Assembly (NCBI RefSeq): GCF_900231165.1
Contig: NZ_LT960614.1
Coordinates: forward strand, 124,001 to 188,000
Direction: 5' to 3'
Source of the DNA: Hartmannibacter diazotrophicus
GTDB taxonomy: Bacteria > Pseudomonadota > Alphaproteobacteria > Rhizobiales > Pleomorphomonadaceae
DNA: 64,000 nucleotides
Under the pieces are notes generated by a model. That model did no database searches and had not been told where the DNA came from. It saw only the letters and a program-made list of their open reading frames with translations. Both the position numbers and the translations under genes were made by a program. Of this stretch, positions 37,506 to 50,900 are shown in pieces (the stretch's first letter is position 1; the number at the start of each line of letters is the position of its first letter).

Positions 37506-38642
37506 ATGGCGAGCGCGGACCTTGCAGCACCGGTGGCGGAAAAGACTTCCCGCCTTTCGCCGCTCAATCAGCGCCGCTGGGCCAATTTCAAGGCCAACCG
37601 GCGCGGCTACGTCTCGCTCTGGCTCTTCGGCGTTCTTTTCATTCTCTCGCTCTTCGCCGAGGTCCTGTGCAACGACCGCCCGATCCTGGTCATGTACAAG
37701 GGCGAACTGCTGGCTCCGATCCTCGTCGACTATCCGGAGGAAACATTCGGCGGCTTCCTGGCGGTCACGGACTTCCGCGACCCCTATAACCAGGAGGAGA
37801 TCGAGGCCAACGGCTGGATGCTCTGGCCGCCGATCCGCTATTCCTACAACACCATCAACCGCGACATGCCGCTGCCGGCGCCCTCGCCGCCGACCTGGAC
37901 GCTGGACGAGGAAACCCGCTGCCAGCGCTATCCGGACGGTGCGGGCGACCGCAACTGCGTGATCGGCAACTGGAACTGGCTCGGCACCGACGATCAGGGT
38001 CGCGACGTCGTCGCGCGCGTCGTCTACGGCTTCCGCGTCTCCGTGCTCTTCGGCTTCCTGCTAACGATCTTCTCCTCGATCGTCGGCGTCGCGGCCGGTG
38101 CGGTGCAGGGCTATTTCGGCGGCTGGACGGACCTGGTTTTCCAGCGCCTCATCGAGATCTGGACCTCGCTGCCCGAACTCTACATCCTGCTTATCATCGC
38201 CTCGATCTTCGTGCCGAGCTTCTGGCTCCTGCTCGGCATCCTGCTGCTCTTCTCCTGGACGCGGCTCGTCGGCGTGGTGCGGGCGGAATTCCTGCGTGCC
38301 CGCAATTTCGAATATGTCCGCGCCGCCCGCGCCCTCGGCGTCGGCAATTTCACCATCATGCGCCGCCACGTGCTGCCGAACGCCATGGTCGCGACGCTGA
38401 CCTTCATGCCCTTCATCCTCAACGGCTCGGTGACGACGCTGACCTCGCTCGATTTCCTCGGCTTCGGCCTGCCGCCGGGCTCCGCCTCGCTGGGCGAACT
38501 GCTGCTTCAGGGCAAGAACAATCTTCAGGCGCCCTGGCTCGGTATCTCCGGTTTCGTGGTGATTGCGGTGATGCTCTCCCTTCTCATCTTCGTCGGCGAG
38601 GCGGTGCGTGACGCCTTCGACCCGCGCAAGACATTCCGCTAG
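37506..38642 (+). CDS. yejE: Peptide ABC transporter permease YejE
   Basis: A 378-residue second permease (DppC/OppC type). The N-terminal soluble part RLSPLNQRRWANFKANRRGYVSLWLF leads into the first helix. A large periplasmic loop (about 60-165) carries the NWLGTDDQGRDVVARVVYGFR signature, and the coupling loop is FEYVRAARALGVGNFTIMRRHVLPNA. ATG 37506 is used; TTG 37500 overlaps the yejB stop. Confidence 0.93.
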   Translation: MASADLAAPVAEKTSRLSPLNQRRWANFKANRRGYVSLWLFGVLFILSLFAEVLCNDRPILVMYKGELLAPILVDYPEETFGGFLAVTDFRDPYNQEEIEANGWMLWPPIRYSYNTINRDMPLPAPSPPTWTLDEETRCQRYPDGAGDRNCVIGNWNWLGTDDQGRDVVARVVYGFRVSVLFGFLLTIFSSIVGVAAGAVQGYFGGWTDLVFQRLIEIWTSLPELYILLIIASIFVPSFWLLLGILLLFSWTRLVGVVRAEFLRARNFEYVRAARALGVGNFTIMRRHVLPNAMVATLTFMPFILNGSVTTLTSLDFLGFGLPPGSASLGELLLQGKNNLQAPWLGISGFVVIAVMLSLLIFVGEAVRDAFDPRKTFR

Positions 38643-38651
38643 AGGCCCCCG

Positions 38652-40280
38652 TTGAGCGACCCGCTTCTCATCGTTGAGGATCTCTCCGTCCACTTCACGC
38701 GCGGCGACGCACCGGCGACGGTTGCGGTCGATGGCGTGTCCTTCACGCTGGAAAAGGGCCGCACGCTGGCGATTGTCGGGGAGTCGGGCTCGGGCAAGTC
38801 CGTGACGGCGCTCTCCGTCGTCCGTCTGCTGGCGGATTCGGCGAACCACCCCTCAGGCCGCATCCGCTTCAAGGGCAGGGACATCCTCACCGCCTCCAGC
38901 GACGAGATGCGACGCGTCCGCGGTAACGAGATCACCATGGTCTTCCAGGAGCCGATGACCTCGCTCAATCCGGTTCATACCATCGAGCGGCAGATCGGCG
39001 AGATCCTGATGCTCCACCGGGGCATGGGCAAGGTCGACGCGCGCCGGCGCACGCTGGAACTCCTGACCGAGGTCGGCATCCGCGATGCCGAGGAGCGGCT
39101 GTCGAGCTATCCGCATCAGCTCTCCGGCGGCCAGCGCCAGCGCGTGATGATCGCCATGGCGCTCGCCAACGAGCCCGACCTCTTGATCGCCGACGAGCCG
39201 ACGACGGCGCTTGATGTGACGGTACAGGCCCAGATTCTGAAGCTCCTCAAGGATATCCAGGCCCGCATGGGCATGGCGATCCTGTTCATCACCCACGACC
39301 TCGGCATCGTGGAGCATTTCTCCGACGACGTCGCGGTGATGACCGGCGGCAAGATCGTCGAGGCCGGCAAGACGAAGGCCGTCTTCGCCGATCCCAGGCA
39401 CGAGTATACGAGGAAGCTGCTGGCCGCCGCGCCGAAGGGCGAGCCGCCGCCGCTCGATACCTCGGCCGAGACGGTGATGGAGACGAGCGACCTCAAGGTC
39501 TGGTTCCCGATCCGGCGCGGCTTCATGCGCAAGACCGTCGGTTATGTGAAGGCGGTCGATGGCGTTTCCGCCACGCTCCGGGCCGGCCAGACGCTCGGCA
39601 TCATCGGCGAATCCGGCTCGGGCAAGACGACGCTTGGGCTCGCGATGCTCCGGCTGATCTCATCTGAAGGCCGAATTGTCTATATGGGCAAGGAGATCTC
39701 AGGCTTCAGGGCCGGCGACATGCGCCCGTTGCGCCGTCACCTGCAGATCGTCTTTCAGGACCCCTACGGTGCCCTGAGCCCGCGGCTGTCGATCGCCGAC
39801 ATTATCGCGGAAGGCCTCGAAATCCACGCCCGGCATCTTTCGAAATCCGATCGCGAGGCGCGTGTTGTCCAGGCCTTGCTGGAAGTCGGGCTCGACCCGG
39901 AAAGCCGTCACCGCTACCCGCACGAATTTTCGGGCGGGCAGCGCCAGCGCATCGCCATTGCCCGCGCCATGGTGCTGGAACCGAAGGTGCTGATGCTGGA
40001 CGAGCCGACCTCGGCCCTCGACATGAGCGTGCAGGCGCAGGTCGTCGATCTCCTGCGCGACCTGCAGAAGAAGCACGGCCTTGCCTACATGTTCGTCAGC
40101 CACGACCTGCGCGTCGTCAGGGCGTTGGCCGGCGAGGTGATCGTCATGCGCGCTGGCAAGGTGGTCGAGGCGGGCCCGGCGCGCGACATCTTCGACGCCC
40201 CGACGACGGACTACACCCGCGCGCTCATGAAGGCTGCCTTGCGGCTTGAGGCCGACACGAGCGGCGCTGTCTCTCAGTAG
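38652..40280 (+). CDS. yejF: Peptide ABC transporter ATPase YejF (double nucleotide-binding domain)
   Basis: A 542-residue protein with two fused ABC ATPase domains. The first has Walker A GESGSGKS (about 43-50), signature LSGGQRQRV and Walker [13 protein letters not shown]. The second has Walker A GESGSGKT (about 319-326), signature FSGGQRQRI and Walker [12 protein letters not shown]. Each is followed by an oligopeptide-transporter C-terminal segment ([27 protein letters not shown]). The start is TTG 38652. It energises the YejB-YejE channel. Confidence 0.94.
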   Translation: MSDPLLIVEDLSVHFTRGDAPATVAVDGVSFTLEKGRTLAIVGESGSGKSVTALSVVRLLADSANHPSGRIRFKGRDILTASSDEMRRVRGNEITMVFQEPMTSLNPVHTIERQIGEILMLHRGMGKVDARRRTLELLTEVGIRDAEERLSSYPHQLSGGQRQRVMIAMALANEPDLLIADEPTTALDVTVQAQILKLLKDIQARMGMAILFITHDLGIVEHFSDDVAVMTGGKIVEAGKTKAVFADPRHEYTRKLLAAAPKGEPPPLDTSAETVMETSDLKVWFPIRRGFMRKTVGYVKAVDGVSATLRAGQTLGIIGESGSGKTTLGLAMLRLISSEGRIVYMGKEISGFRAGDMRPLRRHLQIVFQDPYGALSPRLSIADIIAEGLEIHARHLSKSDREARVVQALLEVGLDPESRHRYPHEFSGGQRQRIAIARAMVLEPKVLMLDEPTSALDMSVQAQVVDLLRDLQKKHGLAYMFVSHDLRVVRALAGEVIVMRAGKVVEAGPARDIFDAPTTDYTRALMKAALRLEADTSGAVSQ

Positions 40281-40302
40281 GTCGCCCGCTGCCGGAGTTT
40301 CG

Positions 40303-40413
40303 TCAGAAATCCGCCTCGAGCGCGACCCCCACCATCACGGCCACGATCCCGACAGCCGAGACGAAGCGTGCAAGAAGGCGCAGGAGACGTTGCTGGTCGT
40401 TTGTCATTGTCAT
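40303..40413 (-). CDS. Possible small single-span membrane protein
   Basis: A 36-codon frame between yejF and the GNAT gene, on the reverse strand. It reads MTMTNDQQRLLRLLARF followed by a hydrophobic helix (SAVGIVAVMVGVALEADF) and a stop. An AAAGGGAAGA ribosome-like site lies just before ATG 40413 (second ATG 40407). It has the shape of a typical bacterial small membrane protein: charged N-terminus and one helix. No family is recognised and expression is unproven. Confidence 0.42.
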   Translation of the reverse strand: MTMTNDQQRLLRLLARFVSAVGIVAVMVGVALEADF

Positions 40414-40678
40414 TCTTCCCTTTCGCCGGCCACCGGTCCCTGAGGTTCCGCCTCAAGGAGGGGGCAGACCTGCAGGCGAAATCCGTATGGCGTCTTCCGC
40501 GCTGCCCCGTCATCATCTCTCCAATGGCGAAGAGCCGCAAGATGGCTGCCATCGGGTTGCTTTATACGTGTGAGATGGTGTCTCCAAAGGGCGAATGGAA
40601 TACGCCGCCCGGGTTGCGGACGGCGTATTCTTCGGTTCCGGACTGCAATTTGTCTTGCCGCCGGCACATTCGAGCGGT

Positions 40679-41293
40679 TCAGGCCAGCCGCTGACCGGTT
40701 CGGCCGGCCAGCGAACGCTTCACCATCAGCACCCAGCGGCTTCCGGGACAGCTCCAGCCCTCGGGGCTGACCAGCGGGCGCTCGGCAATGGCATGATAGC
40801 CGTGCCGCTCGTAGAGGCGCATGGCGCCCCTGTTGCCGTCGGAGACGATGATGCTCATGTCCTGTCCGCCAGCCAGAGTGTCCGCATGCGCCAGAAGCCG
40901 CGCACCAAGACCGCGGCCGCGGAAATCCGCATAGGTCGCGAGCACGTTCACGTAGAAGGAGCCGGGAACGAGGTTCTCAAGCTCCTGCAGCGGAACGAAG
41001 ACGGGCGGCATCCCGGTCGTATCGACCGGTTCGGCGGCCTCCGGAACGGGGTAAGAGAGGAGCAGGGCTGCGATCCGCCCGCCGGATTCGGTGACCGTGG
41101 CATTGGTCCACGAGAAGGAACCTTCGTCCCTCATCGCTCTCGTGCGGCCAACCTCCCACGGATCAACGCCCGACTCCGCCATGTCGCGCCAGAAGACATA
41201 CGGCATGCCCTCGCCCGCGATATTGATGAGCCGGGCCATGTCCGCTGCGTCGGCCTTGGTCGCCGGACGCATGACCTGCGACGCGTCAAGCAT
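40679..41293 (-). CDS. GNAT family N-acetyltransferase
   Basis: A 204-residue acyl-CoA transferase fold. The acetyl-CoA binding motif A is seen as ATYADFRGRGLGARLLAHAD, with motif B LYERHGYHAIAERPL near the end. The N-terminal part starts MRPATKADAADMARLINIAGEG. The substrate is unknown. ATG 41293 overlaps the end of the homocysteine methyltransferase gene by 8 bases, so both are in one operon and probably translationally coupled. Confidence 0.85.
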   Translation of the reverse strand: MLDASQVMRPATKADAADMARLINIAGEGMPYVFWRDMAESGVDPWEVGRTRAMRDEGSFSWTNATVTESGGRIAALLLSYPVPEAAEPVDTTGMPPVFVPLQELENLVPGSFYVNVLATYADFRGRGLGARLLAHADTLAGGQDMSIIVSDGNRGAMRLYERHGYHAIAERPLVSPEGWSCPGSRWVLMVKRSLAGRTGQRLA

Positions 41294-42269
41294 GGCGCGC
41301 CTCCGCCGGCCGGCCGCGCGGCTCCCCGATGCAGGCAAAGCCGATCGCTTCGACATGCCGGTGATCCGTGCCGCAGCATCCGCCGAAGACCGAAAGACCG
41401 GGCAGCCGTTCGAGGAGATCGCCATATTGGCCGCCAAGCTCCCGCGGGTCGCCTTCGTCAAGCGTTTCGGAGTTGTCGAGTTCGGCATGGCTCATGCGCG
41501 AGGCATTGGCCCGGATGCCGCGGATGCGCTCCAGCCACGGCGCATCGCTGGCCAGAACGTCCTGGAAATGCGTCGGATGGGCGCAGTTGATCATGTAGTA
41601 GGCCGGCGCTTCGCCGGTCTCGCCGTCGGCCTGGAGGATGGCCTCCTTCAGGGGCTGGCCGGAGGGCAGCCGTCCATCCGTTTCCAGCGTGAAGGAGATG
41701 GCACATGGCAGGCCCGCGACCTTCGCCGCGCGCGCGACACCGATGGCCTCCTCCACATAGGTCGCCGTCAGCAGCGCCACCATGTCGGCGCCCGCGTCCG
41801 CGAAGATGCCGATCTGCCAAGCGTGATAGTCCTCCGCCTCGGCAGCCGACATGGCCGTGCCGACCTGATAGCCGTCGCCGCGCGGACCGAGATTGCCGCT
41901 GATCACATAGGGGGTTTGCGGCGTCTCGAACTCCGCGCGGATCTCGCGGCCAAGCTCGATGCATTCCCGGTTGATCGCTTCGAGCGCCACGGGATTGTAG
42001 CCGATCCTCGCTCCCCAGCCGGGCTGGGCCCGCCATGTCGGCGTTTCGATGATCAGCCCGACGCCGAAATCCTGCGCGAGGCGCGCGTAGCGGCGATAGT
42101 AGTCCTTGAGATGAGCCCGTCCCTCGGCGGTCCGCATCAGGTCGAAGGCGGCAAAATGCGGCAGGTCGAATCCGTCGTGAAAGACGAGAGTCGTTTCAAG
42201 GCCGCCGTCGGTCAGAAATTGTTGGCCGCTCAATTGCGGCAGATGATGTCGATAGGGTGCAAATGTCAT
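41286..42269 (-). CDS. Homocysteine S-methyltransferase family protein
   Basis: A 327-residue TIM-barrel methyltransferase. The start FLTDGGLETTLVFHDGFDLPHFAAFDL is family-typical. The zinc-binding cysteines are the Cys of YYMINCAHPTHF and the pair in GLSVFGGCCGTDHRH. It uses a methyl donor such as S-methylmethionine to methylate homocysteine or a related thiol or selenol. ATG 42269 is chosen (AGGA 8 bases upstream); ATG 42278 has no usable spacing. It is divergent from a TetR gene, which probably controls it. Confidence 0.9.
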   Translation of the reverse strand: MTFAPYRHHLPQLSGQQFLTDGGLETTLVFHDGFDLPHFAAFDLMRTAEGRAHLKDYYRRYARLAQDFGVGLIIETPTWRAQPGWGARIGYNPVALEAINRECIELGREIRAEFETPQTPYVISGNLGPRGDGYQVGTAMSAAEAEDYHAWQIGIFADAGADMVALLTATYVEEAIGVARAAKVAGLPCAISFTLETDGRLPSGQPLKEAILQADGETGEAPAYYMINCAHPTHFQDVLASDAPWLERIRGIRANASRMSHAELDNSETLDEGDPRELGGQYGDLLERLPGLSVFGGCCGTDHRHVEAIGFACIGEPRGRPAEARHA

Positions 42270-42456
42270 GGGTTCCATCCTTTAATTGGATGAAAATGGT
42301 ATAGATCGAAGGCTCATCTGGCCGATAGACGCCTCATGGTACAGGCCATAGGTCGATTTTGCGGTTTGAAATTCAGGTAGTTAGGATGCGCGGCCGGGAG
42401 GTCGCCAGGAGAGAGCCGGCAAAACCGTACTCATGGTGCAGTAAGGGGATGATGCG

Positions 42457-43065
42457 ATGCGCAAGGGAGAGACGACGCGCGAAAAGCTGATGGACGTCGC
42501 GGAGGCCTCGATCCTTGAAAAAGGCTTCGGGGCGACCTCGATCGACGAACTGATCGCCGAGACGGGGCTGTCGAAGAGCGGCTTCTTCTATCATTTCGCC
42601 GACAAGAACGCCCTCGCTCTGGCCCTGCTCGATCGCTACGTGGAGCGGGAGGACGCTCTTCTGGACGACCTTTTCGCTCGGGCAAGGGAACTGAGCGACG
42701 ACCCGTTGCACGCCTTCCTCATCGGATTGAAGCTCCTGGCCGAACTCATGGAGGACCTGCCGAACGGCCACCCGGGCTGTCTGGTGGCGACCTATTGCTA
42801 CAACGAGCGGCTCTTCGACAGGGATGTCCGCGATCGGTACACCGCCGCCGTGCTGGCCTGGCGCGCGCGGTTTCGCGCCATGCTGGACGAGATTGCCGAA
42901 CGCTACGAGCCGCGCGAACCTGTCGACCTCGATATTCTCGCCGACATGGTCAACAACACGGTCGAAGGCGGCATCGTGATGTCCAAGGCTCTTCGCGACA
43001 CCACCGTGCTCACGGGCCAGATCATGTTGATGCGGTCCTATGTGAAGCTGCTGTTTCAGGCCTGA
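42457..43065 (+). CDS. TetR family transcriptional regulator
   Basis: A 202-residue repressor. The HTH is TREKLMDVAEASILEKGFGATSIDELIAETGLSKSGFFYHFADKNALALALL (about residues 7-57). The ligand-binding domain is helical with a conserved-looking GHPGCLVATYCYNERLF segment. It is divergent from the homocysteine methyltransferase/GNAT pair. A 12-bp direct repeat, CTCATGGTRCAG, occurs at 42333-42344 and 42430-42441 in the shared intergenic region and may be its binding site; this is a weak inference. Confidence 0.88.
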   Translation: MRKGETTREKLMDVAEASILEKGFGATSIDELIAETGLSKSGFFYHFADKNALALALLDRYVEREDALLDDLFARARELSDDPLHAFLIGLKLLAELMEDLPNGHPGCLVATYCYNERLFDRDVRDRYTAAVLAWRARFRAMLDEIAERYEPREPVDLDILADMVNNTVEGGIVMSKALRDTTVLTGQIMLMRSYVKLLFQA

Positions 43066-43150
43066 ATGGGCCCCGCTCGGCTCATAGCTCGTTACGATCA
43101 CGACGAGGGCAACCGCCCTTGCCTCAACGACACTTCATTGATGGCTCATA

Positions 43151-45172
43151 TCAACGTTGGTCCAGAAGCTCCTCGTCACAAAGGATCGTCGCGCCTTGCC
43201 TCAATTCTGCGGAGTTTGCGCTCTCGTTCACGACCATATCCAGGGGCTTCGATGCGTTCCGGCCGAGATAGTGAGCGGCAAACACTCGCATGACATGGGC
43301 AACGCCCTCCGGCGTCACCGAACGAAGATCTTGCTCGAAGTATGTGCCTCTTGCATGGGGTCCGGTTATGATTTCGTAGGATGGGAAATAATCGACGAAA
43401 TCATAGTTGGAGCAAACGTCATTTGCAGCCGCTCGAAGCGAAGACTTGCTATATACTGTCGATGTCAGCACATGCGAATCTTCATAGGTTGCTACGAGGG
43501 GTACGGGAGAGACGGTGAAGAGAATCCGTATGTTCGGGTTCAATGCTTTGAGTCTTCTAACGACCGAATGTAGATCGGTGCTGATTTGATCGGTGCTGAA
43601 GTTGACGAAATGATAACCGCTGCCGTTGGCCTTGGTTGCGATGGTTCCCGGCGCGACAGGCAACATTGAGCCATCCGCCGAGGACATCCAGCCTTCGGTG
43701 AGACCAAGTGTGAAGACGAAAAGATCGCATTCCTCAAACATATCCCGCACGCAGGCCAAGTGTCTTTCCCGGTCTTTGGCGACATCGTCTTCGGTCAAGT
43801 AGCCATCGGGCTCAATCTGTGGTCGGAAAGGGTCGATGAAACGACCATCACGCCTCATCCATGCTCGATCAACCGGCTTGAATCGCCCATACGCGCGATC
43901 AATGAGTTGCAGGAGTTGTCTTGCCGTATAGATATTTCCGTACCGAGCGCTGAACAGCCCAAAATGCCTGCGGTTGGCTTCGGCTCGATCGAGGGTGATT
44001 GGAGCGGTCTCGGTCACCAGAAAGTTGTAATTTTCGTCGACGAGCCTCTTGGCGATGTGCTGGGCAAAGCAACTTCCGGACGTGGCAATCTGATCTTGCC
44101 GGGCAATCGAAAACTTCGGATGGACAACTGGATCGACTTCATCGTATCGGCAGCGTTCGACGCCTTTGCGCCAGAATGAACTGGCCGGCAACCTTAAATA
44201 CGGGTTTGCGGGAGCGTCCGAAGTTGGACGAATGTCTTCGATACCGATGTAATTCTCTCGCTTATGCCTGAATCGATGGATGTCGACCTTCGCTGGGTCG
44301 AGGCTGGAATAAGACTCCAAGGAAGCCTCAATGAATTCAGGCAAGTTCAGGAAGCGGACGACCTTCCCGATTCCATCTGAAGGTGCCGGCAACTTGTATG
44401 CATAGCTACCTTTAACGCCGAGGCGATAGCCAATCTCCGGGTAAAGGGGCCAGGACGCATTCTCCGCGAGGTTGTCGTAGAGGAAGTCTTCAGGCTGGTC
44501 GCAGTCGATCCGAACGCCATTTGATCTCAGGATCTCGGATGCGATGGATGACAGGACATAAATCTTGGGATGGTTGATCGAATGAAAGAATATGCCGTGC
44601 TTTTTCCATGCGGGTAGCAAGGTATCGAGATTGATATTGCATGGACCGCTGTCTTCGCGCAGGCGTTCTATGGATTGATCGTAGTAGTCGTAAAACCCCA
44701 GACGCTCAAAGACGGAGTGATTGAAGAGGGCTTCGATTTTCTTTGCTGAGAATCCATTAATCCATCCGTATAAAATGATGCTTGAATTGTAGTCACTCAT
44801 GGGAGACTGGATAAATCGTCCTTCCGTCTCCGCATATGTGATGTCCGGGTGAAATCCGGGGAAGTAAAGCGTCGGTATCTGTCTCACTTTATGGCGAAGT
44901 TTATTGAAGAATAGGTCTCTGCGACTTATTAATCTCTCAAAGAACTCCGTTTGAACTAGAATTAGGTCACAGCTATCGATACTTTTGAGACTGTTCAGGC
45001 CGAGCTGGGCTGGAAAAGCCTGAACTTCTCCTGACATAGCTTCAAAGCACTGGGCATAGCCATGCACCTGACAGTTGCCGACGATACCAATGCGCATATT
45101 CCTGCTTTTGCGGCAGCGGCGGTCAAGCCTAGCTGAGAGCGATAGACTGATAGATTGCATAATGGAAATCAT
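43151..45172 (-). CDS. WcbI-domain / GSCFA-domain fusion protein, polysaccharide modification
   Basis: A 673-residue two-domain protein. Residues about 26-290 match WcbI-type polysaccharide putative acetyltransferases, starting MRIGIVGNCQVHGYAQ with GNCQ at 32-35. Residues about 335-620 match the GSCFA domain, with the defining SGSCFAQHIAKRL at 365-377; GSCFA proteins are SGNH-hydrolase-like and occur with surface polysaccharide genes. ATG 45172 has AGGGG 5 bases upstream; ATG 45097 is an alternative nearer the WcbI homology. Base composition is clearly lower in GC than the neighbours, suggesting acquisition. It probably acylates or deacylates a surface glycan. Confidence 0.78.
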   Translation of the reverse strand: MISIMQSISLSLSARLDRRCRKSRNMRIGIVGNCQVHGYAQCFEAMSGEVQAFPAQLGLNSLKSIDSCDLILVQTEFFERLISRRDLFFNKLRHKVRQIPTLYFPGFHPDITYAETEGRFIQSPMSDYNSSIILYGWINGFSAKKIEALFNHSVFERLGFYDYYDQSIERLREDSGPCNINLDTLLPAWKKHGIFFHSINHPKIYVLSSIASEILRSNGVRIDCDQPEDFLYDNLAENASWPLYPEIGYRLGVKGSYAYKLPAPSDGIGKVVRFLNLPEFIEASLESYSSLDPAKVDIHRFRHKRENYIGIEDIRPTSDAPANPYLRLPASSFWRKGVERCRYDEVDPVVHPKFSIARQDQIATSGSCFAQHIAKRLVDENYNFLVTETAPITLDRAEANRRHFGLFSARYGNIYTARQLLQLIDRAYGRFKPVDRAWMRRDGRFIDPFRPQIEPDGYLTEDDVAKDRERHLACVRDMFEECDLFVFTLGLTEGWMSSADGSMLPVAPGTIATKANGSGYHFVNFSTDQISTDLHSVVRRLKALNPNIRILFTVSPVPLVATYEDSHVLTSTVYSKSSLRAAANDVCSNYDFVDYFPSYEIITGPHARGTYFEQDLRSVTPEGVAHVMRVFAAHYLGRNASKPLDMVVNESANSAELRQGATILCDEELLDQR

Positions 45173-45204
45173 ATCGACCCCTAAGGAAGAAAAGCAATCA
45201 TAGA

Positions 45205-45225
45205 TCAAAAATCTGATATTTTTGA
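45205..45225. promoter_or_regulatory. AT-rich inverted repeat upstream of the WcbI-GSCFA gene
   Basis: TCAAAAAT-CTGAT-ATTTTTGA is an 8-bp perfect dyad, 33 bases before the predicted start. It lies in a stretch with 16 G/C among the 60 bases 45181-45240. It could be an operator or promoter element; no T-run follows on a side that would terminate a known gene. Confidence 0.35.
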
Positions 45226-45371
45226 CTCTAAAGTTGTATTGACGGCAAGGCGAGGATGTCGACTCTTCCGGTTGGAAGAATGCCGATTGTGTTAGAGCTT
45301 TGGAGGGAAACGAAAAATCTGCGAGAGGAGCAGGCCGCCGATAAATCGGCTGCCCCTGCCCAGGGCGCCTG

Positions 45372-47971
<2,600 letters not shown>

Positions 47972-50900
47972 ATGGTTGAGGTTAAGGCATTGAAGTTGCA
48001 GATTGATCTCGGAAAGTATCCCAATATTGAAAGGCTTTTATATTCAGAGACAGAGACTTGGTCCGACGATGCAGCCGTTCTGGCCGACCGGATCGGCCGG
48101 CAATTCGACGAGCGCAGCTATCTTTTTACAAATCCGGATATCCGGGTTGCCGTAGAGGCGGGACACATCGAGTCCGGCTATGAACACTGGCTTCGCCATG
48201 GGCAGGCGGAAGGCCGCATAGGAACCGGTGTTTCCCGCTACTGCAATCGCCTGCCATGGTCCCCGCGCGTGGACCTCGAGCGTCCCCGGGTTCTGTTTTA
48301 CGGCCCGGTTTCGGCCACCAGCGGTCTTGGCAACGCAGCCCGGGGCTACGCGGCGGCGCTGGCCTTGCTCGATATCGAACTGGAAGTCGTGGATTCCACG
48401 GCGGCGATCTATCCGCACCTGAAGATGGAGATCAAGCCGCATACGATCGATCCGGATATCGTTATCGTCGATCACAATGCGGATGCCTTGAACAATTTCT
48501 TCGGCATTGTGGACAAGTCCATTCTGGATAATGCCTACACAATAGGCATCTGGGTCTGGGAACTTGCATCATTTCGCAACGAATGGATCGAACAGTTTTC
48601 CGCATTCGATGAAATCTGGTCTCTGAGCCGGTTCTCCTTGGATGCAATCGCGACGATCGCTCCGCCGGGGGTTACCCTCGGTGTGGTTCCATGCGTCGTG
48701 GAAGAAGACGTCATCGAGACGACCTTCGGGCGCTCGCATTTTTCGATCCCCGAGGACGCATTCGTCTTCCTCTGTGTGTTCGATGTGTCGAGCGTCATGG
48801 AGCGAAAGAATCCGTATGCGGCGATCGATGCCTTCAAGGCGGCGTTCGCAGACGATCCATCGGTCGTTCTCGTTCTCAAGTATCATTCCCAGCATGCCGC
48901 GCCGGAAAAGATCGAGGCCATGCGGGCAGCGGCGACGGCTCCGAATATCCTGATCATCGACAGCGTTCTCAGTGCCGAGGAAAACGCCGCGCTGAAACTT
49001 GTCGTCGACTGCATCGTCTCTCCGCACCGGTCGGAGGGCTTCGGCTTCAACGTCGCCGAGGCGATGCTCGTCGGCAAGCCGGTCATCTGCACGAACTATT
49101 CGTCGACGCTCGACTTCACCTCGCCCGACAACGCGTTTCTCATCGACTGCAAGATGGTTGAGGTTGATCTGACCGAGGGACCCTATCCGCACGGCTTCCT
49201 CTGGGCGGATCCGGACCGGGAGCACATCGCGTCCCTGATGAAGGCCGTGCGGCAGGGAGGACCCGATGTGCAGCGCCGTATCGAGCGGGCGCGCGAGGAT
49301 GTCCTCTCCACATTGTCGCGTCGCGCCGTCGGCGAGATCATGGACGGTTTCATCTCCAGGATTTGCGAAAGTCGAAGCGCTTTCAGGAATTTGCTGAACC
49401 TGGAGCGGCGCAAGGGCTACGTCTGGCGTCATCCGCGCGCCTTGGGCCATTACGAGAGCCTTCCCGATGACCGCGACTGGCCTCTGATCAGTGTCATTGT
49501 TCCCGTTTACAACATACAGCGGGGCTATCTTCTCGAGTGTGTGAACTCGGTTCTGGGGCAGTCCTATCCGTTCTGGGAACTGTGCCTCTGCAACGATGCC
49601 TCGACGTTGCCGGAGACGATCGAACTGCTGGAAGAGCTCAGGGGCAAGGATCAAAGGATCAAGATCCGCAATCTGAGCGCCAACGTCGGAATTTCACGCG
49701 CGACCAATGCCGCCGTGGAAATCGCCACCGGCAAATACGTGGCCTTCCTGGACAATGACGACACTATTCACCCGGATGCGCTGAGGCATTATGCGGAAGC
49801 GACGATCCTGAATCCGGATGCAGATGCGTTCTATTGCGACGAAGACAAGATCAATTCGGCGAACGAATACGTTGAGCATTATTTCAAGCCGGACTGGTCT
49901 CCCGAGCATCTCGAATCGTGCATGTACGTCTTGCACATGATCATGGTCAGGAAATCCGTCTTCGTGGACCTTGAGGGGTATCGGGAAGAGTATACGGGCG
50001 CTCAGGACTACGATCTGCTTCTGAGGCTGTCGCTCGGCAACAGGAAAATCGTTCATATCCCCGAGGTGCTTTACCATTGGCGGATCATCGAAGGCTCGGC
50101 TGCGGCGGAAGTCGCGGCGAAGCCGACGGCATTGAACAATGCCCGCCGCGCACTCGAAGCGTATGCCAAGGCCAAATACGGTCCCGAGGCTTTCGTGACC
50201 GACGGCAAGTTGTTCGGGCTGTTCCGCGTCTGCAAGAGCCGGACGAATGCGCCACCGGTGACCCTCGTCATGACGACGAACAACTCCGTCAAGGACGTCG
50301 AGCACCGCGGTCGCATCAACCTGGCGGTTCATCTGCTCCAGTCGATCCTGGAGAAGACCGACTATCCGTCCTACTCGGTCCTGATGGTCACCAACGGCAC
50401 CTTCGACGAGGAGGGGCGCCGTCTCCTTCAGGAGAGCGGGGGGCGCGAAGTCGCCTATGAAGGCGATCAGAAGAATTTCAACTTCGCCGACAAGGCCAAT
50501 TTCGCGATCACGAGCGCGTCGACGGAACTCGTCGTTCTCCTGAATGACGACATGGAAATCCGGTCAAGCGATTGGCTCTGGGCGCTGGTCGATCTGATCC
50601 AGGATGAAGGTGTCGGCGCCGTCGGCGCGCGCCTGACTTACCCGACAAACCATTTCCAGCATGTCGGCATGGTGCTGGGCGTCAATGAAACAGCCGCGCA
50701 CATCTATCATGGCCATGACGAAAGCACGGTGGGCTACAACGGCTATCCGAATATCATACGGAACTATTCGGCGGTGACGGGCGCCTGCATGGCGACCAAG
50801 CTGTCGCTGTTCAAGGAGGTTGGCGGGTTCGACACCGCGTTTGCGACGGACTTCAACGATACCGACTATTGCCTGAAACTGAGGGCCAAGGGGTATCGGG

